Assembly: GCF_000183425.1 (NCBI RefSeq)
Contig: NC_014759.1
Span: 4,447,575-4,511,574, forward strand
Reading direction: 5' to 3'
Length of the DNA stretch: 64,000 bases
DNA from: Marivirga tractuosa DSM 4126
Lineage (GTDB): Bacteria > Bacteroidota > Bacteroidia > Cytophagales > Cyclobacteriaceae
Positions 35,625-45,343 of the stretch are shown here, piece after piece (positions within the stretch are counted from its first letter, which is position 1; each line of letters starts with the position of its first letter). The notes under the pieces are model-generated. The model did no database searches and was not told the origin of the DNA. It saw nothing but the letters and a program-made list of their open reading frames with translations. A program made the translations under genes and the position numbers.

Positions 35625-36776
35625 TCAGGCTTGAGCTAGTTCTCTGTTCTTAATTCTTTTTTTCTTTTTCTTCTTCTTTTTAAATTTTCTCCCATACCAC
35701 AGTAAAAAACCTGTTACTGGTAAAGAAGCAACCGTTAAACTAGCGAGAAATGCAATTATTTTTCCTGGTAAACCGGCAATTGCTCCTATATGGGTATCGT
35801 AATTCATTCGTATTAATTTATCTGGAATATTGGCTTGATCATACTTGCCGTAATAAGTGCCAGAAGGAATCTCTTTAAAGGTGTTTTGATCGAAAAATAC
35901 AAAGTCAGAATTATAAAATACTCCGTCTTCATTAGAAATCTCCACATAAATGGCGGATGAATCTGAGTGAGGAAGATGAATTTCATAGTCCATAGCAGAA
36001 GGATATTCTTTCTGTAATTTTCCCAATAGTTGGTCTATGGATTTAGACACATCAGTTGATTCATATTTGGAACCATCGGGAATTAGGAAGGTAGCTTCTT
36101 TCTGGCCGCCCATCGCCCGGTAAACGGCTTTATTTACGATGGGGAAAGCCATTATTAACCCAGTTAGAATAAAAATTAAGGCGAATATGCTCACATAGAA
36201 ACCAAAAATGCTGTGGAGATCAAAATTTTTTCGTTTCCATTTAGTGGTGGATTTCCAATCAAATTTGAATCTTTGCTTTTTATTCTTTTTATTTCTTGGC
36301 CACCAAAGGTAAATTCCGCTAATGACTAAAAGTAAAAAAAGAACCGTAGACCATTTTACGATTTGAGTTCCAATGGCTTCTGGCAGCCAAAGATGAATAT
36401 GACCATCCAATACAAAAGCAAAGAAGCCAGTTAAATGATTTTCAGTTTTAAGTATAGTGCCCTGAGTCGGGTGAATAAATACAGAGCTATAAAAAAGTGG
36501 TTCTGCTTGGTAAAATATGGCCTCAATGGGCTCTGATGTGTCATCATAGAGGATGCCATGTATTAACTTATCGGGATAAACAGTATGTGCAATTTTTTCT
36601 GCTTCAGTAATGCTGAGGAACTCATTATTCGAGTTTTCAATTATGAGTTCTTCTTGTGTTACGGCTTTTATTTCTTCTCTAAAAACCCACAGGCATCCCG
36701 TAATGGCAACTATAAATACAACCAGGCCTGATCCTAAGCCTAGAATGAGATGAATTTTATTAGTTATTTTCTTCAT
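35625..36776 (-). CDS. PepSY-associated membrane protein (siderophore-reductase-like)
   Basis: This 383-residue protein has four main transmembrane helices (IHLILGLGSGLVVFIVAITG, IVKWSTVLFLLLVISGIYLW, SIFGFYVSIFALIFILTGLI, IIAFLASLTVASLPVTGFLL) and periplasmic PepSY-like segments. Membrane histidines occur in HLILG, HIHLW and DLHSIFG, and the WWPRNK motif is typical of the PepSY_TM/PiuB family, which may bind haem and reduce ferric siderophores. The C-terminus is very Lys-rich (GRKFKKKKKKKKRIKN). It lies 97 bases after a TonB-dependent siderophore-type receptor gene on the same strand, so the two likely form an iron-uptake unit. Confidence 0.85.
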   Translation of the reverse strand: MKKITNKIHLILGLGSGLVVFIVAITGCLWVFREEIKAVTQEELIIENSNNEFLSITEAEKIAHTVYPDKLIHGILYDDTSEPIEAIFYQAEPLFYSSVFIHPTQGTILKTENHLTGFFAFVLDGHIHLWLPEAIGTQIVKWSTVLFLLLVISGIYLWWPRNKKNKKQRFKFDWKSTTKWKRKNFDLHSIFGFYVSIFALIFILTGLIMAFPIVNKAVYRAMGGQKEATFLIPDGSKYESTDVSKSIDQLLGKLQKEYPSAMDYEIHLPHSDSSAIYVEISNEDGVFYNSDFVFFDQNTFKEIPSGTYYGKYDQANIPDKLIRMNYDTHIGAIAGLPGKIIAFLASLTVASLPVTGFLLWYGRKFKKKKKKKKRIKNRELAQA

Positions 36777-36873
36777 TTATTTTCTTTCAATTGTGAAGAA
36801 ACCAGAACAGCCCAGGCTTAAGCCTGAGCTACTGGTTTAGAGTTACTGACTACTTTTAAGAGAGTGCAAGAAA

Positions 36874-38262
36874 TCAGAACTTGAAATTAAGACTTAGAGA
36901 AAGGTTTCTTAAATTCTGTGGAGTGACAGTTGACCAACCTGAGAAATATTTCTCGTTCATGATATTATTCATTTTCAATATGATGTCATACTGGAAATTA
37001 GAATAGGAAAGAGAAGCGTTGTACACCTGATAAGTAGGTAATACAAAAGTCCCAGTATTGGCTCTGTTTATAGTTTTATGCTCGCTGGCACCATTTCCTC
37101 CAAATCCAATTCCTAATCCTTTTAATTCTCCAGAAGGAACAACATAGCTCGCCCAGAAATTAAATAATTGAGCAGGACCATCTTCTTCCGGTCTCAATCC
37201 CAAATAGCCTGAAGCCTCATAATCTTCTGTTACTTCACTCTCATTATTGCTATATCCTGCTATCAGATTTAAACCATTAATTGGGTTTGCAGTAAGGCTG
37301 ACCTCATATCCTTGACTCACCACTTCTCCACCTTGAATGGAATTATTAATATTTTCTGGGTCAGTCATTAATCTATTGGCTACCGTAATATGGTAGTAGC
37401 TGGCAGTTACACTTATTCTATTATTAAAGAAGTTAGATTTAATCCCCCCTTCATACTGATTCGCATTTTCAGGATCAAAGCTTTTCAATCGAGGATTAGA
37501 ACCATCCGCATCAGCAACTTGTTGCGGAGCTTGATTGACAAATCCATTCATATAATTCCCAAAAACAGAAAGTTTTTCATCCAAAACTTGATACACCAAA
37601 CCTAATTTAGGAGAAATTGCATATTGTTCTTCTATTGGTTCTACAGCATAAATAGAGGGTTTACCTGAGAATCGATCAATTCTTACACTTGCCATAGCTG
37701 ATAGGGCAGGAGTGATATTGATTACATCAGAAATGTAGGCACTCATCACTTCATTGGTGGCTTCATTTATCCCAGCAAAATTTTCTTCCAGTAATGCATT
37801 TGTTCCTGCTGCCGTTAGTACACCATTATCCTCTTGTGTTTGGATATTAACTGTACCATTTTGCACGTATCCAGAACTGTTGTCTCTGAGAATAGAATTA
37901 TAGTAATCTAAACCTATCACAATTCTATTTCTTAATCCAGCTATTTTGAAATCCCCAAGGAAATTTTGCTGGATGTCGGTAGTATTTGTTTCACTATTTC
38001 TTTTTGAAATGTATCGGGCAAAATTTTCACCATCCGTTAAATCCCATAGATAGTGATAGAAGCCGTTTGCCTTTGTATTGCTTCTTGAAATAGCCGTTTG
38101 AGAAGTCCAGTTATCAGAAATCTCATATAAGGCCTGAGCTTGCAAGCCAAAAGAAGGATTCTTTATAGTTAAATCATTTGAGGTAAATGATCGACTATAC
38201 ACATCTTCAAACACATTGATGTTATCATAAGAAAGCTCAGCATTTCTATTCAAAAATAGCAT
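36874..38262 (-). pseudogene. TonB-dependent siderophore-type receptor, C-terminal (barrel) fragment after a frameshift
   Basis: This 462-codon open frame continues the receptor whose N-terminal part lies at 38270-39250. It contains beta-barrel strands of the siderophore receptor type (MNGFVNQAPQQVADADGSNP, FDPENANQYEGGIKSNFFNN, YEVSLTANPINGLNLIAGYS), and the last residues NLSLSLNFKF end in Phe, as outer-membrane barrels do. Its first ATG is internal and unlikely to be used. The frame is open further upstream to about 38298. It looks functional apart from the frame break, so a sequencing error, phase variation or a genuine recent mutation are all possible. Confidence 0.85.
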
Positions 38263-38269
38263 TGGAGCA

Positions 38270-39250
38270 TTAGCGCTTTCTGAAGATAGAAAATGCAGTA
38301 TTCACTAAGAATGTTAATTTATCAGAAGGCTTAAATTTAAATGAGGGTGCTATAAAAAGCGATTCACTAAAACCTGCATCTTGAAAAGAGTTTTGTTTGT
38401 TATAAGCCATGTTAACCCTAGCAAAAGATTGATCCGTTATTTTGGAATTCACATCTGCTGCAAATCTATTTAATCCATTACTTCCAGTTATGTAATTGAT
38501 TGATCCGCCAAATGATTCATACGGCTGTTTGGTCGTGATATTGATCATACCGCCATAAGATATTACAGGACTGCCAAATAATGTCCCAGAAGGACCTTTG
38601 ATAATATCAATGGATTCCACATTAGCAGGGTCAAGTCCTGCATTATTGATAGCGGGCATTCCATTGACTAAAGTAGGCTGCACTGAAAATCCTCTCATGG
38701 AATAGAATTCAGCACCATCTCCACCTCTTCCGGTAGATTCCCATAAACGGGTGACACCAGTGGCATTTTTCAATGCATCATTCATATTGGTAACTACCTG
38801 CTCTTTTAAAATAGTTTTAGGGATAGAATTATATACCTGTGGATTTTCAATGTCTTTTAAAGGAATTTTTGAAACAATAAAACTACTATCACGGTGAAAT
38901 TTATTCTTTTGAGTATAATTAACCGTGATTTCATCCAACTGAAGCGCATCGTCTTTTAAGGTGAAATTAATGTTCAAATTCTCATCTTCTTTAATTTGAA
39001 TTTTTCTCTCAGCTGATTGATAGCCCACAAAAGAGCAAACTAATGTATATCTACCGGGAGTAATATCGGAAATAATGTACTGTCCGTTTTGGTTAGTAAC
39101 TGCCCCAGTGTTTTTTTCTTTTAAGGCAACATTCACAAATTCAATGGGATTCCCATTAGTTTTTGTAACGGTTCCTGATATTTGGCTTTGTTGAGCAAAA
39201 GCAGACTGCATGCCGATAAGAAGAAGTATCGGGAGTAAGTATTTATTCAT
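38270..39250 (-). pseudogene. TonB-dependent siderophore-type receptor, N-terminal fragment (signal, carboxypeptidase-like and plug domains)
   Basis: The start is ATG 39248-39250: MNKYLLPILLLIGMQSAFAQ is a signal peptide, and an earlier in-frame ATG would put extra residues before it. Next come a CarboxypepD_reg-like domain (ISGTVTKTNGNPIEFVNVAL, ISDITPGRYTLVCSFVGYQS) and the plug (LDEITVNYTQ, GVTRLWESTG, FYSMRGFSVQPTLVNGMP, VESIDIIKGPSGTLFGSP). The barrel then starts and the frame ends in FSIFRKR at a stop at 38270. Removing one T from the TTTT run (plus-strand A run 38290-38293) gives a continuous 791-residue receptor down to 36874. Partner genes: the PepSY protein downstream. Confidence 0.85.
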
Positions 39251-39435
39251 TTTATAAATGTATTTAGATTGATTAAAAATAATAATGCAAACATATACAC
39301 TATTTATAATCAATCCAAATAAAAATAATTGATCGGCTTAAATAAATTTATAGATGATGATAATAATTGAAGAGTATTAACTGCTAATTGATTATACTTT
39401 TAGCATAATCGTTTAATGTTTAATAGAAATTGAGT

Positions 39436-39443
39436 TAATTTTG
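39436..39443 (+). promoter_or_regulatory. Candidate -7 promoter box before the DUF6660-like gene
   Basis: TAATTTTG matches TAnnTTTG and lies 30 bases before the TTG start at 39473. No -33 TTG is seen at the right distance. Confidence 0.35.
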
Positions 39444-39472
39444 TAATTACAACAAAAGGAAGGAAGTCTATT

Positions 39473-39793
39473 TTGAAGCGTTTTAGTTCAGTTGTTCTCA
39501 CCGTGGTCGTATTATTCAGCTCACTTTCGTTTTGCTGTGAGCAGGAAGATCTTTGTGCAGATGATGAATTAATTACTTGTAAAAATGAGAATTCCGAAAA
39601 TCACGATCAGGAATTTCCCTGTTCGCCTTTCTTTGAGTGTGGAAATTGCACTGGAAATATATTAATAGATATTCCTTTAGTATTTAAAAATACTAATTTA
39701 GAACCCCGATCTACATTGACTCCTTTTATTGAGAGAAACCGCAAGAAGGAGCTACATTTCAAACTTCTAAAGCCACCAATGCAGATATCATAA
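39473..39793 (+). CDS. Small Cys-rich exported protein (DUF6660-like)
   Basis: About 106 residues starting at TTG (39473-39475); no ATG is usable, since the only one is four codons from the end. A purine-rich AAGGAAGGAAG lies 7-15 bases upstream, a rare Shine-Dalgarno-like site here. The product has a signal-like hydrophobic stretch (SVVLTVVVLFSSLSFCC), a Cys-, Asp- and Glu-rich middle (CEQEDLCADDELITC, NHDQEFPCSPFFECGNCTG) and a basic C-terminus (NRKKELHFKLLKPPMQIS). I recall such short proteins (DUF6660) next to metal-linked TonB receptors in Bacteroidota. Metal binding through the cysteines is plausible. The TonB receptor gene follows after 73 bases. Confidence 0.6.
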   Translation: MKRFSSVVLTVVVLFSSLSFCCEQEDLCADDELITCKNENSENHDQEFPCSPFFECGNCTGNILIDIPLVFKNTNLEPRSTLTPFIERNRKKELHFKLLKPPMQIS

Positions 39794-39808
39794 ATAGAAT
39801 TCAAACAC

Positions 39809-39830
39809 CATTTTACTTCTAGGTAAAATG
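39809..39830 (+). other. Perfect 8-bp inverted repeat between the small Cys-rich gene and a TonB receptor gene
   Basis: CATTTTAC (39809-39816), TTCTAG, GTAAAATG (39823-39830). No T run follows, so it could be an operator or an attenuator hairpin rather than a terminator. Confidence 0.4.
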
Positions 39831-39866
39831 ATTTAACTTATTCATTTATTTTAATCTGTATTTATT

Positions 39867-42050
39867 ATGCTTAAAAAGATTATTTTTGCTAGTGCTCTGT
39901 TATTGACAATCAATAACATTGATTTACTAGCGCAATACCAAATTACGACTTTAATACTGGACGAAGAAAGCGAAGAACCAGTAATAGGAGCCACTGTTCA
40001 TAGCAAAGAATTGAATTTAGGAGCTGTGACCGATACTGATGGAAAAGCGGTTATAATTAATATTCCTGAAGGAAAACATCAGTTTCAAATTAGTTTTGTG
40101 GGCTACGAAACCATGACCTTCGAATTGGTATTTCCTTCTAAAGAAGCCACTGAATTATTAACTTTTAAACTTCATCATGGACATGATGAAATGGAAGAGG
40201 TCGTAGTGAGTTCTACAAGGTCAAGCCGAACCATTGATGATATTCCGACTAGAATAGAGATGATTGCTGGTGAAGAACTGGCAGAGAAAGGCAATATGAA
40301 GCCGGGTGACATCCGGATGTTATTAAATGAAAGTACCGGTATAAGAACTCAGCAAACATCAGCTACAAGTTATAATTCCAGTATTCGGATTCAAGGTCTG
40401 GATGGAAAATATACGCAACTCTTGCGTGATGGATTACCACTTTTTTCTGGTTATTCAGGTAGTTTGAGCTTAATGCAAATAGCCCCTTTGGATTTAAAGC
40501 AAGTTGAGGTTATTAAAGGTGCCAACTCTACCTTGTATGGTGGAGGTGCCATAGCTGGACTAGTCAATTTGATCTCTAAGGATCCTAAAACTGAACCTGA
40601 ATTAAGCATGATGTTTAACGGAACATCGGCTTTGGGATTGGATGTTAGCAGTTTTTATGCTAATAGAAATGATAAAATAGGAACTACAATTTTCGCATCT
40701 TATAATAAAGGAACTGCTTATGACCCGGCTGGTATAGGATTAACAGCAATCCCTGAATTTGATCGTTTTACACTCAACCCTGAACTTTTTATTTATCCCA
40801 GGGACGAAACTAAAATAGAGATTGGATTAAATATGGTGAAAGAAGAGCGTTTGGGTGGAAACATTGATTTTATTAATGGAGAGGTTGTCAATAACCCATA
40901 TTATGAATTAAATGAAACAGATCGTGTCTCAAGTCAAATTTTAATTGATCATTCTTTTGAAGATAATTTTAAAGCTTCCTTTAAAAATAGCATTAGTTAT
41001 TTTGATAGAAGAATAGAAATTCCAGATTACAGTTTTTCAGGACTGCAGTTTTCTTCCTTTAGTGAGTTGAACTTCAATTATGTAATGGAAAATTCAGAGT
41101 GGATTGGTGGATTAAACTTATGGACTGATAATTTTGATCAAAGCGAAGGTGGTAGTGGTTTTATCCATAATTTCCAAGAAAATACTACAGGTATATTTTT
41201 GCAAAACACTTATGATTTCTCTGAAAATATTGCAGTAGAGAGTGGCTTAAGATTGGATTACAACAATCAATATGGGTTTTTCCCTTTGCCAAGATTGTCG
41301 CTTATGTACACTCCAACAAACAGTCTTACATTTAGAATGGGGGGAGGTTTAGGGTATAAAACGCCAACGGTATTTTCTGAAGAAGCTGAGACTCTACAAT
41401 TTCAAAGTGTGAGACCATTGGATAGGTCTGAATTATTAGCAGAACGTTCTTATGGTGCTAATTTTGATATTAATTATAGCTATAGCTTTACAGAAAAGTT
41501 ATCATTAACCTCTAATGCTTTATTCTTCTACACCCAAATTGAGAATCCATTGAATTTGGTTCCGGTTCAAAATCAATTTGAATTTAGCCAATCCGCTGGC
41601 TTTATTGATTCTAAGGGAATAGAATTAAACTTGAAATGGGGTTATGAAGATTTTAAACTTTTCACAGGCTATACTTTTGCAGATGTTAATAGAACCCGTA
41701 ATAATACCACTGTTCAAATGCCTTTAGTAGCGAAGCATCGATTAAACAATGTGTTGATGTACGAAAAGCATGGAAATTTCTGGTTGGGATTAGAAGCTTA
41801 TTATTTCAGTCCGCAAAAACTCAATGATGGTGAAACAGGACAGTCCTATTGGATTTTTGGATTAATGTCTGAAAAGCGATTTAGCAAAATGTTTTCTGTG
41901 TTTCTAAACTTTGAGAATTTTACCGATACCAGGCAAACGGCTTTTGATACTGTGTATAGAGGAAATATAGAAAATCCACAATTTCGTGATATCTATGCTC
42001 CCGTTGATGGGTTTGTGATTAATGGAGGGATTAAATTGAATTTACTATAA
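39867..42050 (+). CDS. TonB-dependent outer-membrane receptor with carboxypeptidase-like N-domain
   Basis: This 727-residue protein has a signal peptide (MLKKIIFASALLLTINNIDLLA), here quoted in part, then a CarboxypepD_reg-like domain (LDEESEEPVIGATVHSKELN). A His-rich linker follows (KLHHGHDEMEEVVVSSTRSS, with TonB box-like EEVVVSST). The plug shows EEKGNMK-type helices, GIRTQQTSAT, IRIQGLDGKYTQLLRDGLPL and VEVIKGANSTLYGGGAIAGL. The 22-strand barrel ends in NGGIKLNLL. The HHGHDE stretch and the Cys-rich small protein before it make a metal or metal-chelate ligand plausible, but the substrate cannot be read. A strong terminator follows. Confidence 0.88.
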   Translation: MLKKIIFASALLLTINNIDLLAQYQITTLILDEESEEPVIGATVHSKELNLGAVTDTDGKAVIINIPEGKHQFQISFVGYETMTFELVFPSKEATELLTFKLHHGHDEMEEVVVSSTRSSRTIDDIPTRIEMIAGEELAEKGNMKPGDIRMLLNESTGIRTQQTSATSYNSSIRIQGLDGKYTQLLRDGLPLFSGYSGSLSLMQIAPLDLKQVEVIKGANSTLYGGGAIAGLVNLISKDPKTEPELSMMFNGTSALGLDVSSFYANRNDKIGTTIFASYNKGTAYDPAGIGLTAIPEFDRFTLNPELFIYPRDETKIEIGLNMVKEERLGGNIDFINGEVVNNPYYELNETDRVSSQILIDHSFEDNFKASFKNSISYFDRRIEIPDYSFSGLQFSSFSELNFNYVMENSEWIGGLNLWTDNFDQSEGGSGFIHNFQENTTGIFLQNTYDFSENIAVESGLRLDYNNQYGFFPLPRLSLMYTPTNSLTFRMGGGLGYKTPTVFSEEAETLQFQSVRPLDRSELLAERSYGANFDINYSYSFTEKLSLTSNALFFYTQIENPLNLVPVQNQFEFSQSAGFIDSKGIELNLKWGYEDFKLFTGYTFADVNRTRNNTTVQMPLVAKHRLNNVLMYEKHGNFWLGLEAYYFSPQKLNDGETGQSYWIFGLMSEKRFSKMFSVFLNFENFTDTRQTAFDTVYRGNIENPQFRDIYAPVDGFVINGGIKLNLL

Positions 42051-42109
42051 GTTAAGGAAGGAGCATTTACAGTTTAGAATGTTTTCGAACTTGATAAATA
42101 TTTAATTAG

Positions 42110-42148
42110 AAGCCTGCCGATATTTTTAATCGGCAGGCTTGTTTTTTT
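42110..42148 (+). terminator. Rho-independent terminator after the TonB receptor
   Basis: AAGCCTGCCGAT (42110-42121) pairs perfectly with ATCGGCAGGCTT (42129-42140) and is followed by GTTTTTTT. Its T run overlaps the stop of the convergent BNR-repeat gene (42147). Confidence 0.92.
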
Positions 42149-45100
42149 ATAAACTGCTATTCAAAAACTCTTCATAAGTCATTATTTCAGTAATTTGAAT
42201 ATTGTTTTCCTCCATAAACTGGTTTAACTTTTTCACTTCTTTGCTCTTAATATTCTCAAAATCATCTTTCGCCTTGTTAAACCTCTTTTCTAATAATTTT
42301 AGATTTTGGATTTCGGTTCCTGAAGGCTTATCAAATCCAGAAGCAAGTTTGCTATATAATTCTGACAGTTTTTCTCTTAATTGAGGTTCTGCTGCCCCCA
42401 CGTACATATCACCAGTTGTTACCACTAAGCTTTCTTTAAGTGCTTGTAATTCTTTGGTTACCGTTGTAGCTATTTTAGCTGCTTTTCTGTTTTCTTCGGG
42501 AAGACTTTCTGCGGCAGCAAGGTAAGTGTCTAACTCATAAACCATGTAGGCTAATTCTTGAGACAGATCATAAAGTTTTAAAACAGTTTTTTCTTTGAAT
42601 TTTCTTTCCTCCGCTGTCAGCAATGAAGTTGAATCATATTCAACTATCAAATCTGTGGAGTAAGTGTCTTTTCCCTTCTTCATGACAACTTTGTAGGTGC
42701 CAGCAGAGACTCTTGGCGCTGTAAAACCACCAAAAGTAATGGTCTTTCCCTTTGCCATTTTTGGAGCCTTGGAAGTATAATTCCAACTCACCACATTTAT
42801 ACCTTTTGATTTGCCAGGACTCAATTCAGAGATAAATTTACCTTCAGCGTCTTGTATTTCCATTGACATCTTACCAAATGTATGGCGTTTTTTCAGGTAG
42901 TATATTATTTGAGCATCCCGAGGAGGATTAGGACCAATAAATTGGGTTTCTGTGCTTCCACCACCAAAACCACTTTGCTCTACCATCATACTAGGTTTAG
43001 TCTTGAAGAAATGAACATCTTTAGCTAAAATCTCCTGATTGATTTCTCTTAAAGGACTAATATCATCTATAATAATGATTCCTCTACCATGTGTGGCCAT
43101 TACGAGATCATTTGTTTTAGGGTGAAGATCTATATGATGAACAGCTGCTGCTGGCATATTATTGGTGAATTTATTCCAATTTTTCCCACCATCTATTGTG
43201 ATGTATAATCCCAATTCAGTACCTAAGTAAAGCAGATCTTCCTTTTCATAATCTTCTTGTATACTTCTTGCAAAACCTTCAATATTTGGGGTCACAAGTG
43301 AAGTCCAGCTTTTTCCAAAATCTGTTGTTTTATAGATATAGGGCTTCATATCATTTAAGGTGTGCCTGTCAAATACTGCATAAGCAGTTCCTGCATTATG
43401 AACGCTAGCTTCAATGTGATATACCCAAGAGTTTTTTGGTAATCCGGTGATATTTCCAACCGTATTGGTCCAATTTTTACCTCCATCTTGAGTTACTTGA
43501 ACATTTCCATCATCAGTACCTACCCATATGATATTTTCATTAAGCGGAGATTCAGCAATAGTAAATATTGTTGTATGGTTTTCTGCTCCAGAGTTATCTA
43601 CAGACAAGCCACCTGATTCTTCTTGCTGTTGTTTTTTTGGATCATTTGTGGTAAGATCTGGAGATATTTTTACCCAGTTATCACCCATATCTTCAGATTT
43701 ATGCAAGAATTGGCTTCCTATATAAATTCTATCGTCATTATTTGGACTTAAAGCGATAGGTGCATTCCAATTAAACCTTAGTTTAGGATCACCCTCAGCA
43801 GGTAAAGGCTGAATGGTTTTAGTTTTATTTTTCTCAGTGTCATAACGCCAAACATTTTCGGCTCCTTGCATTTCAGAATAAATAATAGGCTTACTTCTAT
43901 GCTTTAATACTCTAAATCCATCTCCTGCGCCCACGCTATTCCAATCTCTAGCTTCAATTCCACCTGGTGATGATGAAGGGCCGTACCATGATCCATTGTC
44001 TTGTAGTCCGCCATAAATATTGTAAGGTTCCGCATTATCCAAGCTGATATGATAAAACTGAGAAACGGGTATGTTTTCTACAATTTCCATAGTTCGTGCT
44101 CCATCCCAAGAGCGGTAAACTCCTCCATCGGTACCAGCATATATTCGGTCTGAATCTTTATTGTCAAAAAGAATATCATGAATATCTGCATGCATTGCCC
44201 CCATATTTTTGAAGGTTTTACCTCCATCTCTGCTTATAGAGCCAAAAAGACCACCTTTAACAACTGTTTCGGGATCATTAGGGTCAACTACTATTCTTGA
44301 AAAGTAGAAGGGTCTTACTACCAGTCCGAAATCATCATTGAGTTTTTTCCAAGATTCTCCAGCGTTTTCAGATCTGTAAAGACCTTTGCCCTCTTCTTTT
44401 TCCGTTTCTAAAACTGCATATAATATATTAGGATCAGAAGGTGCTGCTGCAACTGCAATACGTCCTAATGTTCCTTCTGGAAACCCATTGTGTATTTTAT
44501 TCCAGCTTTTGCCTCCATCTGTTGATTTTAATAAAGCGCTATTCTGACCACCGGAGTTGAAAGACCAAGGTGTTCTACGAAATTCCCACATTGATGCGTA
44601 GAGGATATTAGGATTATTAGGATCCATAATTAAATCACTGCAGCCTGTGGTTTCATTACTATAGAGTATTTTAGACCAAGTTGCACCTCCATCGGTAGTT
44701 TTATAAACACCACGGTCTGCACTATCTCCCCATAAAGCCCCTAGCACGCCAACATATATTTCTTGGCTGTTTTCAGGGTTTATTTCAATACTACTGATTC
44801 GTTCGGAATTCTTAAATGCAGGAATTTCTTCCCAATTAACGCCTCCATCTTTTGAATAAAATAGTCCTTTCCCAATGGAAACACTGTTTCGTACCCAGGT
44901 TTCTCCTGTGCCTACCCATATGTTTTGATCAGGTGCATTCGGATCTAAACGGACAACACCGATCGATTGTGGTAAATCATCAGAAATTGAAGTAAACATT
45001 GCTCCACCATTAGTGGATTTCCACACACCGCCACCGGCCGTTCCAGCATATATTATTCTGCTATTGGTCGGATGTCCTTCCAAATCAGAAATTCTTCCAC

Positions 45101-45233
45101 TCATTAAAGCTGGTCCAATTTGTCTTGCGGAAAGGTCGCCAAATAGCTCTTTGCCCGATAGCACTATTTCTTGACTGTAACTACCAGTTCCCAACAGCGT
45201 TAGGATGGCAGAAATCATAAATATTTTTTTCAT
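42147..45233 (-). CDS. BNR/sortilin-like beta-propeller exported protein
   Basis: About 1028 residues from ATG 45231-45233 (MKKIFMISAILTLLGTGSYS, signal peptide); a start nine codons earlier is in frame but would sit before the signal. The body has many BNR/Asp-box units, for example GTAGGGVWKSTNGGAMF, YSKDGGVNWEEI, YKTTDGGATWSKI, LKSTDGGKSWNKI, YRSENAGESWKKL, SRDGGKTFKN, VTQDGGKNWTN and ITIDGGKNWNKF, which form one or two propellers like the VPS10/sortilin or glycoside hydrolase 74-type folds. The C-terminal 250 or so residues are helical and lack a type IX sorting domain. I see no catalytic residues typical of a glycosidase. Substrate unknown. Confidence 0.8.
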   Translation of the reverse strand: MKKIFMISAILTLLGTGSYSQEIVLSGKELFGDLSARQIGPALMSGRISDLEGHPTNSRIIYAGTAGGGVWKSTNGGAMFTSISDDLPQSIGVVRLDPNAPDQNIWVGTGETWVRNSVSIGKGLFYSKDGGVNWEEIPAFKNSERISSIEINPENSQEIYVGVLGALWGDSADRGVYKTTDGGATWSKILYSNETTGCSDLIMDPNNPNILYASMWEFRRTPWSFNSGGQNSALLKSTDGGKSWNKIHNGFPEGTLGRIAVAAAPSDPNILYAVLETEKEEGKGLYRSENAGESWKKLNDDFGLVVRPFYFSRIVVDPNDPETVVKGGLFGSISRDGGKTFKNMGAMHADIHDILFDNKDSDRIYAGTDGGVYRSWDGARTMEIVENIPVSQFYHISLDNAEPYNIYGGLQDNGSWYGPSSSPGGIEARDWNSVGAGDGFRVLKHRSKPIIYSEMQGAENVWRYDTEKNKTKTIQPLPAEGDPKLRFNWNAPIALSPNNDDRIYIGSQFLHKSEDMGDNWVKISPDLTTNDPKKQQQEESGGLSVDNSGAENHTTIFTIAESPLNENIIWVGTDDGNVQVTQDGGKNWTNTVGNITGLPKNSWVYHIEASVHNAGTAYAVFDRHTLNDMKPYIYKTTDFGKSWTSLVTPNIEGFARSIQEDYEKEDLLYLGTELGLYITIDGGKNWNKFTNNMPAAAVHHIDLHPKTNDLVMATHGRGIIIIDDISPLREINQEILAKDVHFFKTKPSMMVEQSGFGGGSTETQFIGPNPPRDAQIIYYLKKRHTFGKMSMEIQDAEGKFISELSPGKSKGINVVSWNYTSKAPKMAKGKTITFGGFTAPRVSAGTYKVVMKKGKDTYSTDLIVEYDSTSLLTAEERKFKEKTVLKLYDLSQELAYMVYELDTYLAAAESLPEENRKAAKIATTVTKELQALKESLVVTTGDMYVGAAEPQLREKLSELYSKLASGFDKPSGTEIQNLKLLEKRFNKAKDDFENIKSKEVKKLNQFMEENNIQITEIMTYEEFLNSSL

Positions 45234-45257
45234 TTTAGTAGAATTAAAGTTTTTGTA

Positions 45258-45319
45258 CAAAAAAAAAGCTGCTTAGGTAATTGATTGAGGTTATTTCAAT
45301 AAAAAAACTAAACAGCTTT
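45258..45319 (-). terminator. Terminator after the LolA-like gene
   Basis: On the minus strand AAAGCTGTTTAG pairs (11 of 12) with CTAAGCAGCTTT and is followed by a T run. It lies between the LolA-like gene and the propeller gene on the same strand, so the latter needs its own promoter. Confidence 0.6.
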
Positions 45320-45343
45320 AGATATTTTGATTGTTAAATGCTT

